64,000 nucleotides of DNA from Prostheceraeus crozeri (GCA_907163375.1 CAJQUW010001972.1:1-64000), one strand, 5' to 3'. Shown: positions 33,845-47,500, counted from the stretch's first letter. Program-made: numbers and translations. The notes: generated from the sequence alone by a model not told the origin.

Positions 33845-34460
33845 GGAATGGTATAATAACCTATTTGAAAGCCGCGATGCCGCTGCAGTCGCGAAATGGA
33901 CAGTCTTCGTGCCTCTCGAATTGGTACCATGGTACCCTCAGTAGAGAGGAAACAGAAAGAAAGATGAAGACTACTCCTGGACTACCAAATGGTTCATTTC
34001 TTATTCGATATTCGCATTCCACTCGGAAATATGTCTTAAGTGTTTTACATGATCATATTGTATATCATTATCCGATAGAGGAATTGACTGATGGCTTCTA
34101 TCAGGTTCACGGGACTAATGCTAAGTATTTGGGAATTGATCTTTTGGTGGCTGAATTCAGGAGAACTAACTCATGTATAGTGTGTTCACTCTCACGACCA
34201 GTGAGCGGTGGTATACGTCCACCTTCTCATTTTGTCGTTTATGGTGTGACTAATGAATTACATTTGGCCGTTCGCAAAGGCAACCTGAAAGGTGCAAAGG
34301 AGGTATTACTTCGTGAACAGCAACAACATCAGCAACAGTTCAAGGGAAATGAGATTGGCGTGAATGGGAAAGAGTCGCCGTCATTATTTTTAATTGTGAA
34401 TGCAAAATCAGCTGATAACGGTGCTACCCCCATAATCGAAGCAGCGAAAACAGGTTCAAG
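33845..34460 (+). CDS. Shark/HTK16-type tyrosine kinase, exon with SH2-1 and start of ankyrin repeats
   Basis: After the acceptor TTTTGTTTCAG the exon contains a likely start ATG at 33,877 (context GCCGCG-ATG-C); the frame is also open back to the acceptor. The first SH2 domain begins WYHGTLSREETERKM (about residue 18) and has the phosphotyrosine-binding Arg in GSFLIRYSHS, then YHYPIEELTDGFYQV. From about residue 130 the first ankyrin repeat starts (NELHLAVRKGNLKGAKEVLL), followed by a Gln/His-rich insert and GATPIIEAAKTGS. The exon ends at a strong donor AAG/GTGAGT, leaving two bases. In Drosophila, Shark acts downstream of the ITAM receptor Draper in engulfment; Hydra HTK16 has the same layout. 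The order SH2-ankyrin-SH2-kinase is diagnostic. Confidence 0.92.
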
Positions 34461-34959
34461 GTGAGTGTTTGTCTATCAAGCGAATTATCAGAACAACTTA
34501 ATCATTTCAGAAATGTATCCATGTGATCAAAATAAATCATTGTGTATCTTGGATGAGCGACTGAATGATACAAAAGCATCTGTATAAAGATTTATCTTGT
34601 TTGTCTATTTGCTCTCAGTCTGGTGATAATCATGTGTTTATTCGTATAAAAAAGGAACTCTAAAATCACCGAGGGTAATTGCACCCATGCTAGCAACCTC
34701 TAATCTAGCATCTAATTCCTCGCCAAACGATCGAAGTCACGCCGATAGTCATCAACATTGTCTTGGTTAAAATCCGCGCATTGTTCATGAAACCATTGAT
34801 CACATTCACAGCTGTCATTCCGGTCCTAGTTGTCGGATTCATATGAATTGGCCTAATCGCAGCACATATGTAGTCACAACTAGCATGCAGTGCGAACGAA
34901 GAACGATGTGTTCAAACATAATCATTATCAAAGATTGTCTGAACCACTTACAATATTTA

Positions 34960-35290
34960 ACACGCTTCTTATTGATTCCTTCAATTCATGATTGCACGAG
35001 ACTTCTTAAAGTAAGAGTTTCCTTTTATTGGGGAAAGTACTGTGGGCTGATTCAAGAGACTTGTTGACTTCTTGGGACAATTGACGAAGTGACCTAGTTT
35101 GACTGCTGGCCTTCTTATTTTTTCCAACGTCAAGATAACTGTCCTACCTGACCTGTCTGCATCATAAGCCGTTCCCGTCTCTCTGAATTTTGTTATCAGA
35201 TTTCTGTCACTATTCCCTTGAGGAACATTTCGATCTGGAAAAGCTTCTTCAAAGCGTTTTCTCATTTTTCAAGTGTGTTTCTAAGAGGAA
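34960..35290 (-). pseudogene. mariner-like transposase fragment (DNA-binding part only)
   Basis: On the minus strand it reads MRKRFEEAFPDRNVP then LITKFRETGTAYDADRSGR and VILTLEKIRRPAVKL: the helix-turn-helix, the GRP-type hook (here SGR) and the start of the second helical domain of a mariner-type transposase. The catalytic domain is absent. No inverted termini were found, so it is a relic. Confidence 0.75.
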
Positions 35291-38200
35291 TATTCTCATT
35301 TCCACATTCATAACCATTATGTCAAAGAAAATGGCGTGATGAGAAAGGAGCGCCTTATTTACGAGTGTCATGTGGAAATTATATGTATCTAATCGATCAG
35401 CTGATTAGCTGATGGAAAGCTGAACCTTAGTAAGTATCGGCAGCACATCAATTAATGTGGATGGTGGAACATGGATGTTTGCTTGTGTGCGTATTACATT
35501 GCTGATTCACAAACAAACAGACGTACAGTTCATTTTTGAGCATATGGTGCTTTGGTCGTTATGGTTTTTTATTTCAACTAAACCTCTATTTTTCTAGGCC
35601 TACTATTAAGATCTTATTCTACACCTACTGAGATGACTAGCTTCTTTTTTTAGCCGCTATTTTGTCGTTATTTTACATTTTCGTACTCCGGTCCGTGATT
35701 CCTGTCTCCGATTGTAATCCGATTTCCTGTCTGCAAAGCCTTCACATGTACATTTCATTGTACTTCTTTTACCATTTTATGATCGACAAGCCAAATGATC
35801 AACGGTCCGAATTTGTGACCGTCATTGGCTAATGATTTAATATGATGATCAATGGTGCACACGATGACCGCATTTTCATTACTTCTCTTGATTGTCATTT
35901 TAGGATTTAAGCTGACGATGTTGTCTCAATGATAGGAAAGCTCAACATGCTACGTTCAACATCAAGGTTTATCAGTGACATGCGAAACGATGTCATGAGC
36001 AAATCGGAAGCAGCAAATTCTGAGAACAACTGTCATCGAACGCAATATTTATGAAAACAGATCAGATTTGCCGTGCAACTTGCATGTTAATTTCTCTGAA
36101 GAAAATGCAGAAACTATAAAACGGATAATATAACATAATTCAGTAAAAGATTTTGTTGCGAACGGGAATGCGCATTTCTAATTAGACTTTGGCTGCATTG
36201 TTCTCTTATTCAGGTGGCAGCCAATAATAGAGATCTAATACACGGAGGGAGCAACTCAATATGTCAAGCAAGTCTTCAAACGTTAAAAGTTGTATATCGT
36301 CAGTGAGAATATTGACTAACTGCTTTCAGATGGAGCGGTTTTGCGCACGTCACTGAATTTATTTTGTGCACGCACATTGTCGTCGCCGCCAATCGCCAAC
36401 AAACGACTATTTAGAAATTAAAAATTAATGTCGAATATTTTCGTATAACCGTTCTATGTGATAAATGTATGTTCATATGTGATAAATATATATTTTGAAT
36501 TGTAAAATTTATTAGCATTTGTAGCAAAAGATAATGATTCTAATCAATCAGTATTTACGATGATGGATTGCAAGCAAGAAAGTGGCATCAGAACCAGCAT
36601 ATTTCCCGCTAATTAGCGCTTTCATGTGTGTCTTTAGCGTAAAATTTCATTTAGTAGGCATGTGTTAATTTTCTTGGATTGTGTTATCATTTTGTGATTT
36701 CGGACTGACAGCAGTGTGGTAGATATATTTAGTGTTTCAAATTGATTTCATATGTTCATAACAATTTCATTACCTGATGTCATGTGGATGATCACAATCT
36801 GTATGTCATTTCGCATCTGTTGGTTAGCATCATATTTGCACTTGTCTGGTTTTGCAGTTTTCAAGCTACTGTTTTGTGAAAAAGCTGAACTACGTCTGTC
36901 GCATGTTTGCGAACTTGTCATTCGTTGAATATTTCATCCCAAGTGACATTACCACATGCCACACCTATTGGACACCGTATGTCTGAAATGTGTCATTGTA
37001 TGCAAATTTAACTCGACATGTAGAAATCTTGCCAAAATAGCAACGTTCCTTGCTATACATTCATGCAGAATTGAGTCTAAATCCTCTATTATTCAGCAAT
37101 GCCCGGTCACACGACACTGTCGGCTTTCTGAAATGCATTCAAATTCATGACCTACTACTGAGGAACCGCTCAATAATTACGCAGACGCATTTTGTATTTG
37201 TGGCAGTCTTCTTCCCCGTCTTTGATCCTGTAGTAGCCGCCAAACTCCCTGCTGATTATGTAATCGTTTGATTACCCACTCCTCTTTCAGGCTAAAAACG
37301 AAAGGATTTTTACACATTTATAATGCGAAATCCGCTAATTGGCGGATTGTGCAGTGAATTCGCAAATTCATTCAGAGTCCAGTTAATTCCATAATTAACG
37401 TTCTTGTTGGTGGGACGGCATTTTCCCTCATATTCCCACTGAGAAATGCTAGAGTTCACATGGGATTCCCATCACTTGAAGTGATTGTCATTCCAGCCCT
37501 TCAGTTATCGTCATGCTAAGTTATCATAAATCTGTCGTCACTCAATTATTATGATTTCATTTTTATGCCTTTGATTTATTCTATTAAGCCTGCAGCTTGT
37601 CAGACTACAATTTGCAATTCCGCTATTTTCATTTTCTTAGTTAGTGCAATTCTTTTACTGCAAACAGAAAACTGATCTTCCTGTGCTGCATCTCCGCCCT
37701 ACATGTTCGGTGTGACTGTATAATTGTAGTTCGTTAGCTATTTTATGATCAATGAGCCAATTGATTAGCGGTTCAAAATTATTTGCTCCTCCCTTTACTA
37801 ATGTGTAAGAATGTAATATAACACCACTGTTATGAGAATGTAGACGCTTGCATCTCACGATCATCATCTTTGAATTTTAAACTGATGGATTTGAAAGGAA
37901 AGCTAGGTTTTGTAATAGAATGCCCTTCTAGCATCTGATGCGATTGAACATGATGCGGATGGAAGTGTTTCGTTAGATGGAGTGATGACTATCAATTTAC
38001 AAGACATTGATGCATGGGTCACATGACCGAATTCGTCTACCGCCTGACTGTTCATCATCGCACATCACCTGAAAATTAATGAAGAACTGAGAATAGTTAA
38101 CTGAGAAACTATGTTTGATGTCGGATATCTTTTCCGTGGGACTAGATTCTCGTTCCTACCAACATGCCTCAGAATTTTGCCATTTGATTATCAGTATAAC

Positions 38201-39554
38201 TGACAAGAGGCCGCTAATACTAGAAGTAATTCTCTTCGCATGGAGTTCTGCCAAAAGCATGGTGACAGTAGGAAGCAACTACATAGTTGATTGCATGATT
38301 ATTGAGCTTTTTTAATTAGTGATTTCAAAAATGAACAGGTGTTTTCAAAATTAGTGGCCTCCTGTTAGCTATTTTGAAAAGATATCAGTTACATGAAATT
38401 CTAGAATTGACAGAATTCTTCGTTAATTTGTGAAGTTAATAGATATTTTTCAAATTAGCGGATTTCACATTTTAACTACAACATATGTGAATAGTTTTAT
38501 TCCAGAATGTCGAAATGCAACTACAAACATTAAAGTACAATTTTCACAGAAATTCAAAGTTGCCATGTCATCTTTTAACAAAAGTCTGCCTATCGAATTC
38601 ATGGGGATATGATTTCACGTGCGATGAAGATGAAAAAGGCGTCAAGACATTCCTTAATTTGCGGTCAAAGATGATTCCCTTTTCTTCTACGGTTTCATGA
38701 CTGACGTCGACAGAAAAGAGATTCGCCAATTATTAATCTGGATAAGCAGAATATTGGGTGTTAGGTCAGAGGTGCTCAGCCTTCAGCGTTATAAAACTCC
38801 GTGTGCGGCTTTCATGACATGAGCAGGGTTACCTGTCGTCCTTTTTTGGCTCAATTCGTTTTTTAAAAACGGGCGGTTTAAATTACATGAAAGTATGTTC
38901 CTGGCAAAAAAATGTAGATCTCTCATTTCAACTCATTTATATTCCCAAATCGAAGTGTAGGCATAATGCCGAAGTGATCATCAAAATTCTGCTCGAAGGG
39001 GCTGTTGGAGACGGACAATAACAACTGCTTCGTGGGAAAGTTGGAAGGCAGATGCTTCTTTTTTGACTAGCACCCGTTTGTTGATTGACATCCTAAGCGT
39101 CTGTTTTTTTAAAAAAACATTTTGCGCTGGCAACCTTTGCATGAGTTATGCATAGTGCCATTGCAGCCCTCCACGGCTAAGCACAATAGTTAACAGGCGT
39201 ATCTAAAAGTTTAAAAAGTGGGTCTATCTAAAACAATGGTGACAAAAATTCTAGTTGTCAGCAACTTTTCAGAACACTCTTATTATTTAATGTATTGTGC
39301 TTTTTTCAGTTTTCCTGTTATCATTATGGATCAATATGCTTCAAGTATAGTTTCCGTAATCTTTTTTCATCAATTTAGCCTTTAAATGTTTTTGATAAAA
39401 CATAATCGCTCTCTTGTTAGTGTCCCAAATATAGAGTATTATAGTATAAAAGCTTTTAATAACATATATTAGCATGCACGATAGCTCACAGTATCAGAAA
39501 TCCACCTATCCTGCTTTATTAATTTGCCTTGTTGCTTTCGAAGGATGGCATATT

Positions 39555-40367
39555 CAGGCCTCCCACTCGTCCTGAAATTTCCAAAACTGTCCTGATTTGT
39601 CCTGAAATATGAAGTTTTGTCCTGAAAGTCCTGAAATATGACGATTTTCTTACAGTTTTTCCTTACAGTTCAACTGAAAATATCATTTTTTGCGAAAAAT
39701 GTCTGAAGTTATGCTTAGAACAGTTGTCAGCTTGTCATCAGATTTGAAATGAATTTACCGCTACACAGAACCGAATAAAATGTAGCTGGGCACATTCATT
39801 TTAGGAATGCAGGGAGTTGAGCTCACCATTCAGTCCATTTACTGGTGGAGATTCAGTCCATTTACTGTAATATACTGCAATAGTTGAAGGAACAAGAGTC
39901 ATTTGAATCTCGTCACGAAAGTGAGATGGCTTGCGCAAAACAATTGATACCCGAATCAACATCTAAACTTGACTCTGCATTGAAGTCATCTAATCTGACG
40001 AACGCTCGAGTTGCACAAGTTGTGTTATCCGCTGATAATGATAGACTGAATAAAACGTGTGCAATTACAAAATATTCGTGAAACAAAAGAGCAACTCAAA
40101 AGGAAAATATTCAACGTAGAAAACGATCGTGAAGACTTCCAAATAAATTAAAATTTTTGTATAGTTCTGAAAGACATGAACTTTATATCGTTTAAAAGAA
40201 TTTTGTTAAACTTCGATTGTTTACCATTTGTTAATGATTGTCTGTTTATAATAAAAGGGTGGTAAAGGAGCAGTTGTTAGGGATGTTGGAGGCTGCTGCG
40301 AAAAGAATTTCCTGAAATTTAATGATTTTTGTGTCCTGAAATTTGAAAAAGTAGCGTGGGAGGCCTG
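39555..40367 (+). mobile_element. Small hAT relative (813 bp), same termini and 6-bp duplication as 19,880-22,997
   Basis: Starts CAGGCCTCCCACTCG and ends CGTGGGAGGCCTG, nearly the same termini as the 3.1-kb hAT element. It is flanked exactly by CATATT (39,549-39,554 and 40,368-40,373), again 6 bp. Subterminal words TCCTGAAAT recur about five times at the left and twice at the right in the same orientation, replacing CCTATAAAA of the larger element. Inside, about 39,884-40,140 encodes a remnant of the hAT C-terminal tail (CAKQLIPESTSKLDSALK, then VAQVVLSADNDRLNKT). It is an internally deleted derivative of a sister family. Confidence 0.9.
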
Positions 40368-42142
40368 CATATTCATCCTCATTGATTGACCTGGCTTCTC
40401 CATTAGGTCAGAAAATGCCCACAACGTTGGTGTAGCGAGAAAAGCCTCCATTGTAGTTGAATCCTTTCGATATGCACCGCACATCATCATTAGGACAGGT
40501 GAACCTAACTGACCTGGCTTTCACCTGGCATTTCAACTTTGCAATGTAATTTCAACGTTTATACATGTACATGTGTCAAGCATGCAAGCTTGATTTGAAG
40601 GCAAGAATCACTAATGTGTGTTCAATAATTAATCAAAACATGCTGGTGTGGCTGTTGATTCTTTGCTCAACAGTCTTGCAAAAGTGAAGATTGAATAATG
40701 GCTAATAAATTTCTTGTAGCAAACCCACATCTGCTTGTTTAAATAAGGTTTAATTGATGATTTTATCATTCTTAAGTTTTTTTTGTAAACTAAAATTCAA
40801 TTTCTTTGAGACTTTTGGGACAGCCTGTGTTTATATGTACAGAAATATCCTTGCATCGGTGCAAAGGTGCAGAAGGTACAGGGTTCGAGTCTGTCCACTT
40901 CGCGAGATGCCACTCCTAGACACTGCTCTCACTAGATGTTACTGCGCTAACGTTAGAGTTGTAAGTGTGTGAATACTTCCACACCCTTACCTTGCTAGTA
41001 TGGCTTTTTGCTTAGCTGATGGAGGGATGAGTAAAAACAATTGAATTTCTTACAAATTGGACTATATCTCATATCCACCGAGACAGCCTATCCTGCATGT
41101 ATCTGTAGAATTACAATGGAAATTACGTTCAGATACAAGGTTGGCCTCAACTATAAATAAATAAAGATTGGCTGCGATCTTTAAGAACAACAGGCTGCAT
41201 ACCCCTGTTCTACGAGCGTAGACTATGTATCTGATGTCAGGTAGAAATGTGATAAAAAATTGTTATACTCTGGACATGTATCCTTAGTAGTGTGGACAAC
41301 CCAATGTTGCGCGCATTCAGCAACTTTCCTAAAGCTCAGGAATTAGCCCATGCGATATTTAGGTCCATACGGAACAAAATGTCTTTACTGTTTCAGAACA
41401 ATCTAACTAATTTCCGAGAATCGCATCCATGCGAGTGACTCACTGATCGGATCTCTGTCTGTTAATGTTGACAAATAACACTTCTTCATGTTTCAGAGAA
41501 AGCTGATCACACGATTTACTTTGTACTCCAAGTCTGATGTCAATTTGAATTTCTAGGAATCGAAAGAAATAGGGCTCGAGGCTAGCCCAAGCCTAGAAAT
41601 CGAGGCTCACGAAAAAATGCAAGAAATATTCTGATGAAGCTGAAAATGAAAATAACTGTTGATAATCAATGTGAAAGGCAAGCTGAACGAAGACTAGGCG
41701 GAAGCTTGTGCATCAGTTGTTGCCAGTATGTAAAACCTAGTTTAATATGTCCTCAGATGTTTCTTGTCAGAATCCGAAAGTTTTAGCTTGTTTGACTCAA
41801 TCCCGCAGCATTATTGAACCTTTATCGGACTTTAACAAGTCGGTCGGAGGATTTTTTGCTTGAATAGGAACATTGGTCTATATTGTGCTGAAAGTAGTAT
41901 AAAAAGTCAGAAACTAGTTGAGACTTTTAAATGTACCTGGCACAAGTAAAAGATGTTCGTTTTATAAGGAGGAGGATTTGAATAGGCTACATACGTCCGT
42001 ATTACCTTAAAATGAGGAATTTCTGCATGCACTTCTGGAATAAGCTGCATCATGAACTTATTGATCAAACAAATTATATGCCTATGTACAAAAGAAGCTT
42101 TCTCCAAGAGGACGCGCTGAATGCTTTTCACTTTAATTTCAG

Positions 42143-42561
42143 CGACCTTGTGAAGCTGCTTCTGGACTGGGAATCAGAAGTCAACCTGCGAGATTGTGGT
42201 GGCTGCACGGCGCTTCATCGGGCGTGTCAAAAATCATTTGCACATGTTGCTGAAACTTTGCTTAAGCAAGGTGGTGCTAATCCACAAATCAAATGTCCTT
42301 TCTCGGGCAACACTCCTCTTCATGAGGCAGCCATGCTGGGTCACACTGACTGCGTCAATACTTTACTTCGTTTCCACGCGGCGGCTTGGGCTCGTAACCT
42401 AGACGGTGAAATGCCCTTCGAACTGGCACATCGCTTTGGATTCCGAGAGTTAGGGGAAGCATTGGCAGCCTATCGACCCCCACAGCCTCTGACAACGCAA
42501 GTGGACTGGTTTCATCCCGACCTTAGCAAACAGGAGACTGATAATTTTCTTCTCAGTATTG
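42143..42561 (+). CDS. Shark/HTK16-type tyrosine kinase, ankyrin-repeat exon
   Basis: Acceptor CTTTAATTTCAG; the first base completes the Ser codon left by the previous exon. It encodes three further ankyrin repeats, including VNLRDCGGCTALHRACQKS, NPQIKCPFSGNTPLHEAAML and GEMPFELAHRFGFRELGE. The exon ends in the first strand of the second SH2 domain (VDWFHPDLSKQETDNFLLSI). The donor is ATTG/GTGAGT at 42,562, leaving one base. The ankyrin TALHRAC and TPLHEAA signatures are intact and there are no interruptions. Ankyrin repeats between two SH2 domains are specific to this kinase family. Confidence 0.93.
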
Positions 42562-43230
42562 GTGAGTATCATGTTTTAAATCGAAGTATGATTCCATTGG
42601 AAAAAAACAGACATTCCATATAGTATTTAGCGAATAAAAGGCTACTATCAATTATGATCACGCTGTTCAAGAAACGATTTGTTGACACGAGTTCAGTAGC
42701 TCAGATCAGATATGTATCTTAACTTCGTTTGTTATAAAAAAACAGTAAATTTCCTAAGTTTTGAATTTTTAATTGAAAAATCCCAGAATTTTAATGCCGT
42801 ACTGAAATAACTGACAATTAATTTAAGCGGTGATGAAAATCGAATATTTTCGGAACACCTGAATTTTAAATCCATGTTAGTACAGCTGTTTGAACATTTC
42901 TCACATTTGGGCCCTCCACTGCAAATCTTTCCTGATTTTTCATACTTTCGTATTCTCATCCCCATATAGATAGATCTTTATCATTGAGTGGTAAAATAAG
43001 ACAGAACTTTTCTAGCCCAAATGTATTTTAAGCACACATTGGTCAACATTTATGAAATTTGCAGGATGCTTGTTATTCTTGCACTTTTCACCAATAGGGA
43101 AAGCAAATTCTCATTAATTTGAAAAATTTCTATGAAAATAATCAAGCTCTTCGTTGACGAAGACACTTAATGCAATATTGCTGTCTAGCTGACAAAAGAT
43201 TTCTGAGAGCGTTGTGTGAGTAGATGCATA

Positions 43231-44590
43231 CCAAGGTCGTAACCGGTCAGGTTTTACTCGACCCAACCGGCAACCTGTGTGGAAAATATCAACTCGAACG
43301 TCCGATCGACTGGTAATTTTCTAGTGTCACGCCTTTATTCAATTACAGGTGCATGAACCAAGCTTACGTCCATTTCTGACGAATCCTTCAAATGCATTAT
43401 CATCTATAAGTAAATCTGAAGTAGAATGCATTACATCCTAAAAACCTATTTAGTGTAGCCTATTCAATATGTAATTATAGCAGGCCTTTCAGCTATTTAG
43501 CAATCCAACACCTACCGGTGCTATCTACTCGCGTCTAGGGAAACTTACTAATTTTTGTTTTTGTTTTGAAATTCCTCTCTTAAATTTATTGAAGTTTGAA
43601 CTTGTCCAATAAAAGTCACCCTTTTAATTTGTGAATTAAATCTATAGATGAAGTAAGCGTTTGTCCACACGGAACCCGTCATTTATTTTTCTTCATCATG
43701 CTAGATTTAGCCTCTTTTTAGCTTGTTCATGCAAGAGTGAGTTATAATTACAGTTTTAATTCAAAAGAATTCTATGAATCAATATGAAAACTGATTGATT
43801 ATAGGAGATACAATGCACTATCCATGTCAACTACAAGAGAAAATCAATATGAGTTTTTTTGAGCACAACTTAAGTTTCAACAGTGCTCGCAGATAATAAA
43901 GATCGATCTGAAGTAGTGCGGTGTTGAACTTCCGCATTCGCTCAGCAGACGTCTTGACTGATGGAATAACAAGACAGGAGCTTTTTCAGGCATCATGGCC
44001 TGTCCTAAGGATGACAAACAGACAACCTATAATTTATATATTTTATATATAAATTATATTTTATTTAAATTATATTTTATTTAAATTTATTAATAATTTA
44101 TTTATTATAATTATTTAATAATTTATTAAATTATATTTTAGACAACCTCTGCTTTAATCATTGGAGCTATCTGAATGTCATAGGTCATAGTTGATGTCAC
44201 AACCATAACCAAATTGATTGACCACATCGATTTTTTAGTGATCGATCTATTTTCCTTTTACCATGAAACATAGTAACCGATGCAAAAAAATAAAGGTACT
44301 CATAGGGCCTTCTATGCAACCGCAACTCAATTTTCGTGACAAGATTATTTCACTATCCGATGCTTGAACGGACACAGTATGCAGAGGGCTATTATACATA
44401 GGTATGCACTTTGTAGTCTTGTACGAACTACCTTAAACAAATCTTTATTAATTTTTAAATGTGTGCAATCACTTTCCAATAATTTTTAGTTTTTTATGAT
44501 CCTCGACCGGTTTTTAAAAGCGGTGCCCGTCTGCCGGTTGGCAAAGCTTCAACCCAACCCAGCCGGTAACCAGTTCAATCCTGATGCATG
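43231..44590. mobile_element. Candidate non-autonomous inverted-repeat element
   Basis: GTAACCGGTCAGG, then CCAACCGGCAACC at about 43,240-43,285 have inverted partners at 44,530-44,580 (GGTTACCGGCTGGGTTGGGTT, then CCAACCGGCAGAC on the minus strand). An inner CGATCGACTGGTAA pairs loosely with AACCGGTCGAGG. Similarity is patchy and no target duplication was found, so the element call is tentative. Confidence 0.35.
44020..44148. repeat. AT-only insert between 9-bp direct repeats
   Basis: AGACAACCT occurs at 44,020-44,028 and 44,140-44,148. Between them are 111 bp of A and T only, built from ATTTTATTTAAATTAT-like words. Either an insertion with a 9-bp target duplication or expansion of a simple repeat from inside a duplicated word. 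Confidence 0.6.
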
Positions 44591-47500
44591 CACACTGGAT
44601 CTTCATCTTATTTTTAGATTTCCAAAATACTTGAGTTGTCGATTTGACAGCTCTATCAAGCAGATGACATGTATCTACTAAAATGGTAATTGGTTCACAA
44701 TGACTTATTTGTTTTGCGGGATTCTTTACGAACGGAACTATTCTGGGATATCGCACAGCATGCTCTGCGTGCTTAGCACTTGCTGCAATGAAGGTAGTAA
44801 GAGAGGAAAACAGGAGTACACAGAAGTGATGAAGGTACTCAGCTGAATTTAGAATATTCAGCTTTCATTGGCAGAATGCTTCAAATAAGTTACTAGAAAC
44901 AAACATGATGAATTTTGGACTTATTACTTCCAAGGCAGTGCATTTTTATATTTAGGATTGTTAGCTGTTATCTATGAACCATGTTTTTTCATGATAAAGT
45001 TCAAATTTATATATCTTTCGTTGTTATTTCATGTAATTTTCCAAGTCAGAGCGTTTCGTGAGCAAGAGCGTTACTTCATTAAATATCGTAAGTATTCAGG
45101 AATTATTTGTTGTAGCTCTGCTGTGCATTACTCAACTAAGAAGTAATGATTGAAATTATTTATTATGAATCACATATGGTTTACTGGAGAGTTGTCGAAT
45201 GGATCGTTCAAAGTATTTTGAAACAATAACTTGGAAGAAATAATAGAGACAGAAATTGAAGCTGGGACATTCCCATAACGATGTCTACATGTTTCATAAT
45301 TTTAATAAACTTATAGTTAATAAGAAGAAAAGGTTTGTCCTAAAGGACAGGTTTTTTTCCCACCGTTCCTACCCACCAGGCAGACATTAACACTTCAAGG
45401 CGTCAAAGGCTTTTAGAAATACAAAAAGTGGAAAATTGCAAATTAAGGATCTCAGATCTTTAGAAGAAGGAACGGACGAGTAAATTGACTTTCATCTGCC
45501 TTTGACAGGAAATGCTGAGCAATTCCTTGAGTTTTCATGTCTAAGTTGAATGCCCACTTTGAGTGAAAGTGAGCGACACCCAGGAAAATTAAATCATCAT
45601 TTACCTACAAGTATAATGAAAGCGCATATCAAGGAGCCAGTTTCTTATTCGCACTTTGTTTTTATTTCATTTCTATGAATTTCAATAGCATCAATATACG
45701 TTTTTTTACGTGTTTTAACTTCCTTGGATTTGTGGATTAAATAATGAGGCTTTTGTGGTGCAAACTGTTCGTGTTGCGTTGTTTAAAATTTCATAGCTGG
45801 AAGCATAAAATAAAATTCTGTAAATTATGATTGTAATTTCAATATTAACTTCGCTATATTACAAGCACGATAAGGAGTATACAAGTATCATGATAAGCGC
45901 TAATTCGAATCTATTTAAAATAAGACTTTCTTGATTAGCAAAAACAATATTTCATCTTCATTACTCGTACAAGAACGCGCAAACGTGATGAGCTTCTGAA
46001 GAAGGTAGACACATATTACAATCAAGAGCTAGTCACGGATTCTCTCATTTTCAGTCACATCATAGAATCTTGCAACACACCGACCTGATGCATTCTCAAT
46101 TTGGCAAATTTGCATCGCTAACTTCAAAAAAATGCAGGTTAACTTTCACTGCGCTGTGTACTTCTTTCACTAAGTCGAAACTTTGTACATTGTCCCACCA
46201 AAACGTCCAGAACCACACCACTTGTCTAGGTAGCAGATCAGCTCAATTTGTGAAGAGATAGCATTAAGTGGCTCACTTGCAAGGATTCCTAGATTAGAGA
46301 CTATCAGATTGGGTTGGCAACACATATCCACTTGCAGAGATAAGCCTTGTGAGAATACTAAGTCTACATCGAGAGCACCATCCTTTCTATGGCTTCGTGT
46401 CTTGTGTGAGACAAAGTTAGGAAAAATCAAATAGCCATGCAAGGTGCTAAGTTCATCTACTCTTTATTCAAGTTTCGAAGTTGGCGAGAGTTATTGGCAG
46501 GAAAACAAAAACATAAAAAATTCTGATAGCGCTACTACGGCCATTCACTGGATGCGACATGAATGGCAGAATTACAAAATATTAAAGACTATCAAGAAAC
46601 ACGAAAGACATTCCTCTAACCGATAAGATCCGAGAAACCTCCTTCAAAATTTTGTGGTCATTATACAGCTACTGTGTGTGTTATATTCAGGAAAAACTAA
46701 GAGCATCTGAAATTCTTGTTGTCTGACAACGCATATACATATGTACAGCTCAAAATCGAACAGAAAGCAAAGACTGCTCATTGTTAATTTGCCAACTACG
46801 TATTGCGGTCGTGTGTAAAGCAATTGTTGATGATTGAATGAATGGAATCATTGTGATATATATTTCCCGAATGTGAGCTTGCTACTCGAAATTTATTTCT
46901 CAAGTAGTAGACCTATATATCTGAGTTCGATAGACTCTATATGAGACCCATCATATAAGCATCATGTTAAGCTATTAAATAAAATATGACCATGTTGTTA
47001 ACTAGTCCTGATTAAATGTATGTGTGGTATATAATGATAGGGAACCGTGAATTAATTTAATTATACTCAATATGTGAATGAAATTTATGAGATATTGTAT
47101 CAAATGTTTCAACATGGATGAATCTAAAAAATATTAGTTTGCCAAGTATTTTGGCAGATACAGCTGCACCCGAATGAACCTTGAGTCTCAAAGTTTTGAT
47201 GCTCTGACGAAAAGGGAATTGGTGAGTTATGAGGGAAATTTTGATCGTGAGAGATTATTGATCCTTCAACAGCTGAGCAGCGCGGTGAAGATCATGTGCA
47301 TTGGTAGCGTGTGACAATTTAGGTAGAAAGCTGTTACGGATGAGTACTGTGCTCACGATAACTTGTTAACTAGTTGTGAGGTTTTATTTTGTAACGCAGC
47401 CTGTCTAGTTGTCATTGAAGTTGTGATTGTTGCAGTGCGCTCACGTTAGGAGGCCTATCTAAGTTCATAAACGTCAGCGCTTCTCGCGTCAGCATATCCA

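Larger units (their letters stand above)
34461..42142 (+). other. Intron of the Shark-like gene (7.7 kb)
   Basis: GT (34,461) to AG (42,141-42,142). It contains a mariner fragment (34,960-35,290) and a hAT relative (39,555-40,367). The remainder, including 35.3-39.5 kb and 40.4-42.1 kb, holds only short frames of non-coding composition. At about 40,880-40,890 a GGGTTCGAGTCTG word resembles a tRNA B box, but no A box or tRNA fold goes with it. Confidence 0.9.

Noticed and set aside
40880-40892. GGGTTCGAGTCTG as a tRNA gene
   Set aside because: A B-box-like word, but no A box at the right distance and no acceptor or anticodon stem.
45048-45090. Mini-exon between acceptor-like and GTAAGT sites as a Shark exon
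   Set aside because: Exons 42,143-42,561 and 53,623-54,059 already join in phase and complete the SH2 fold; no exon is needed here.
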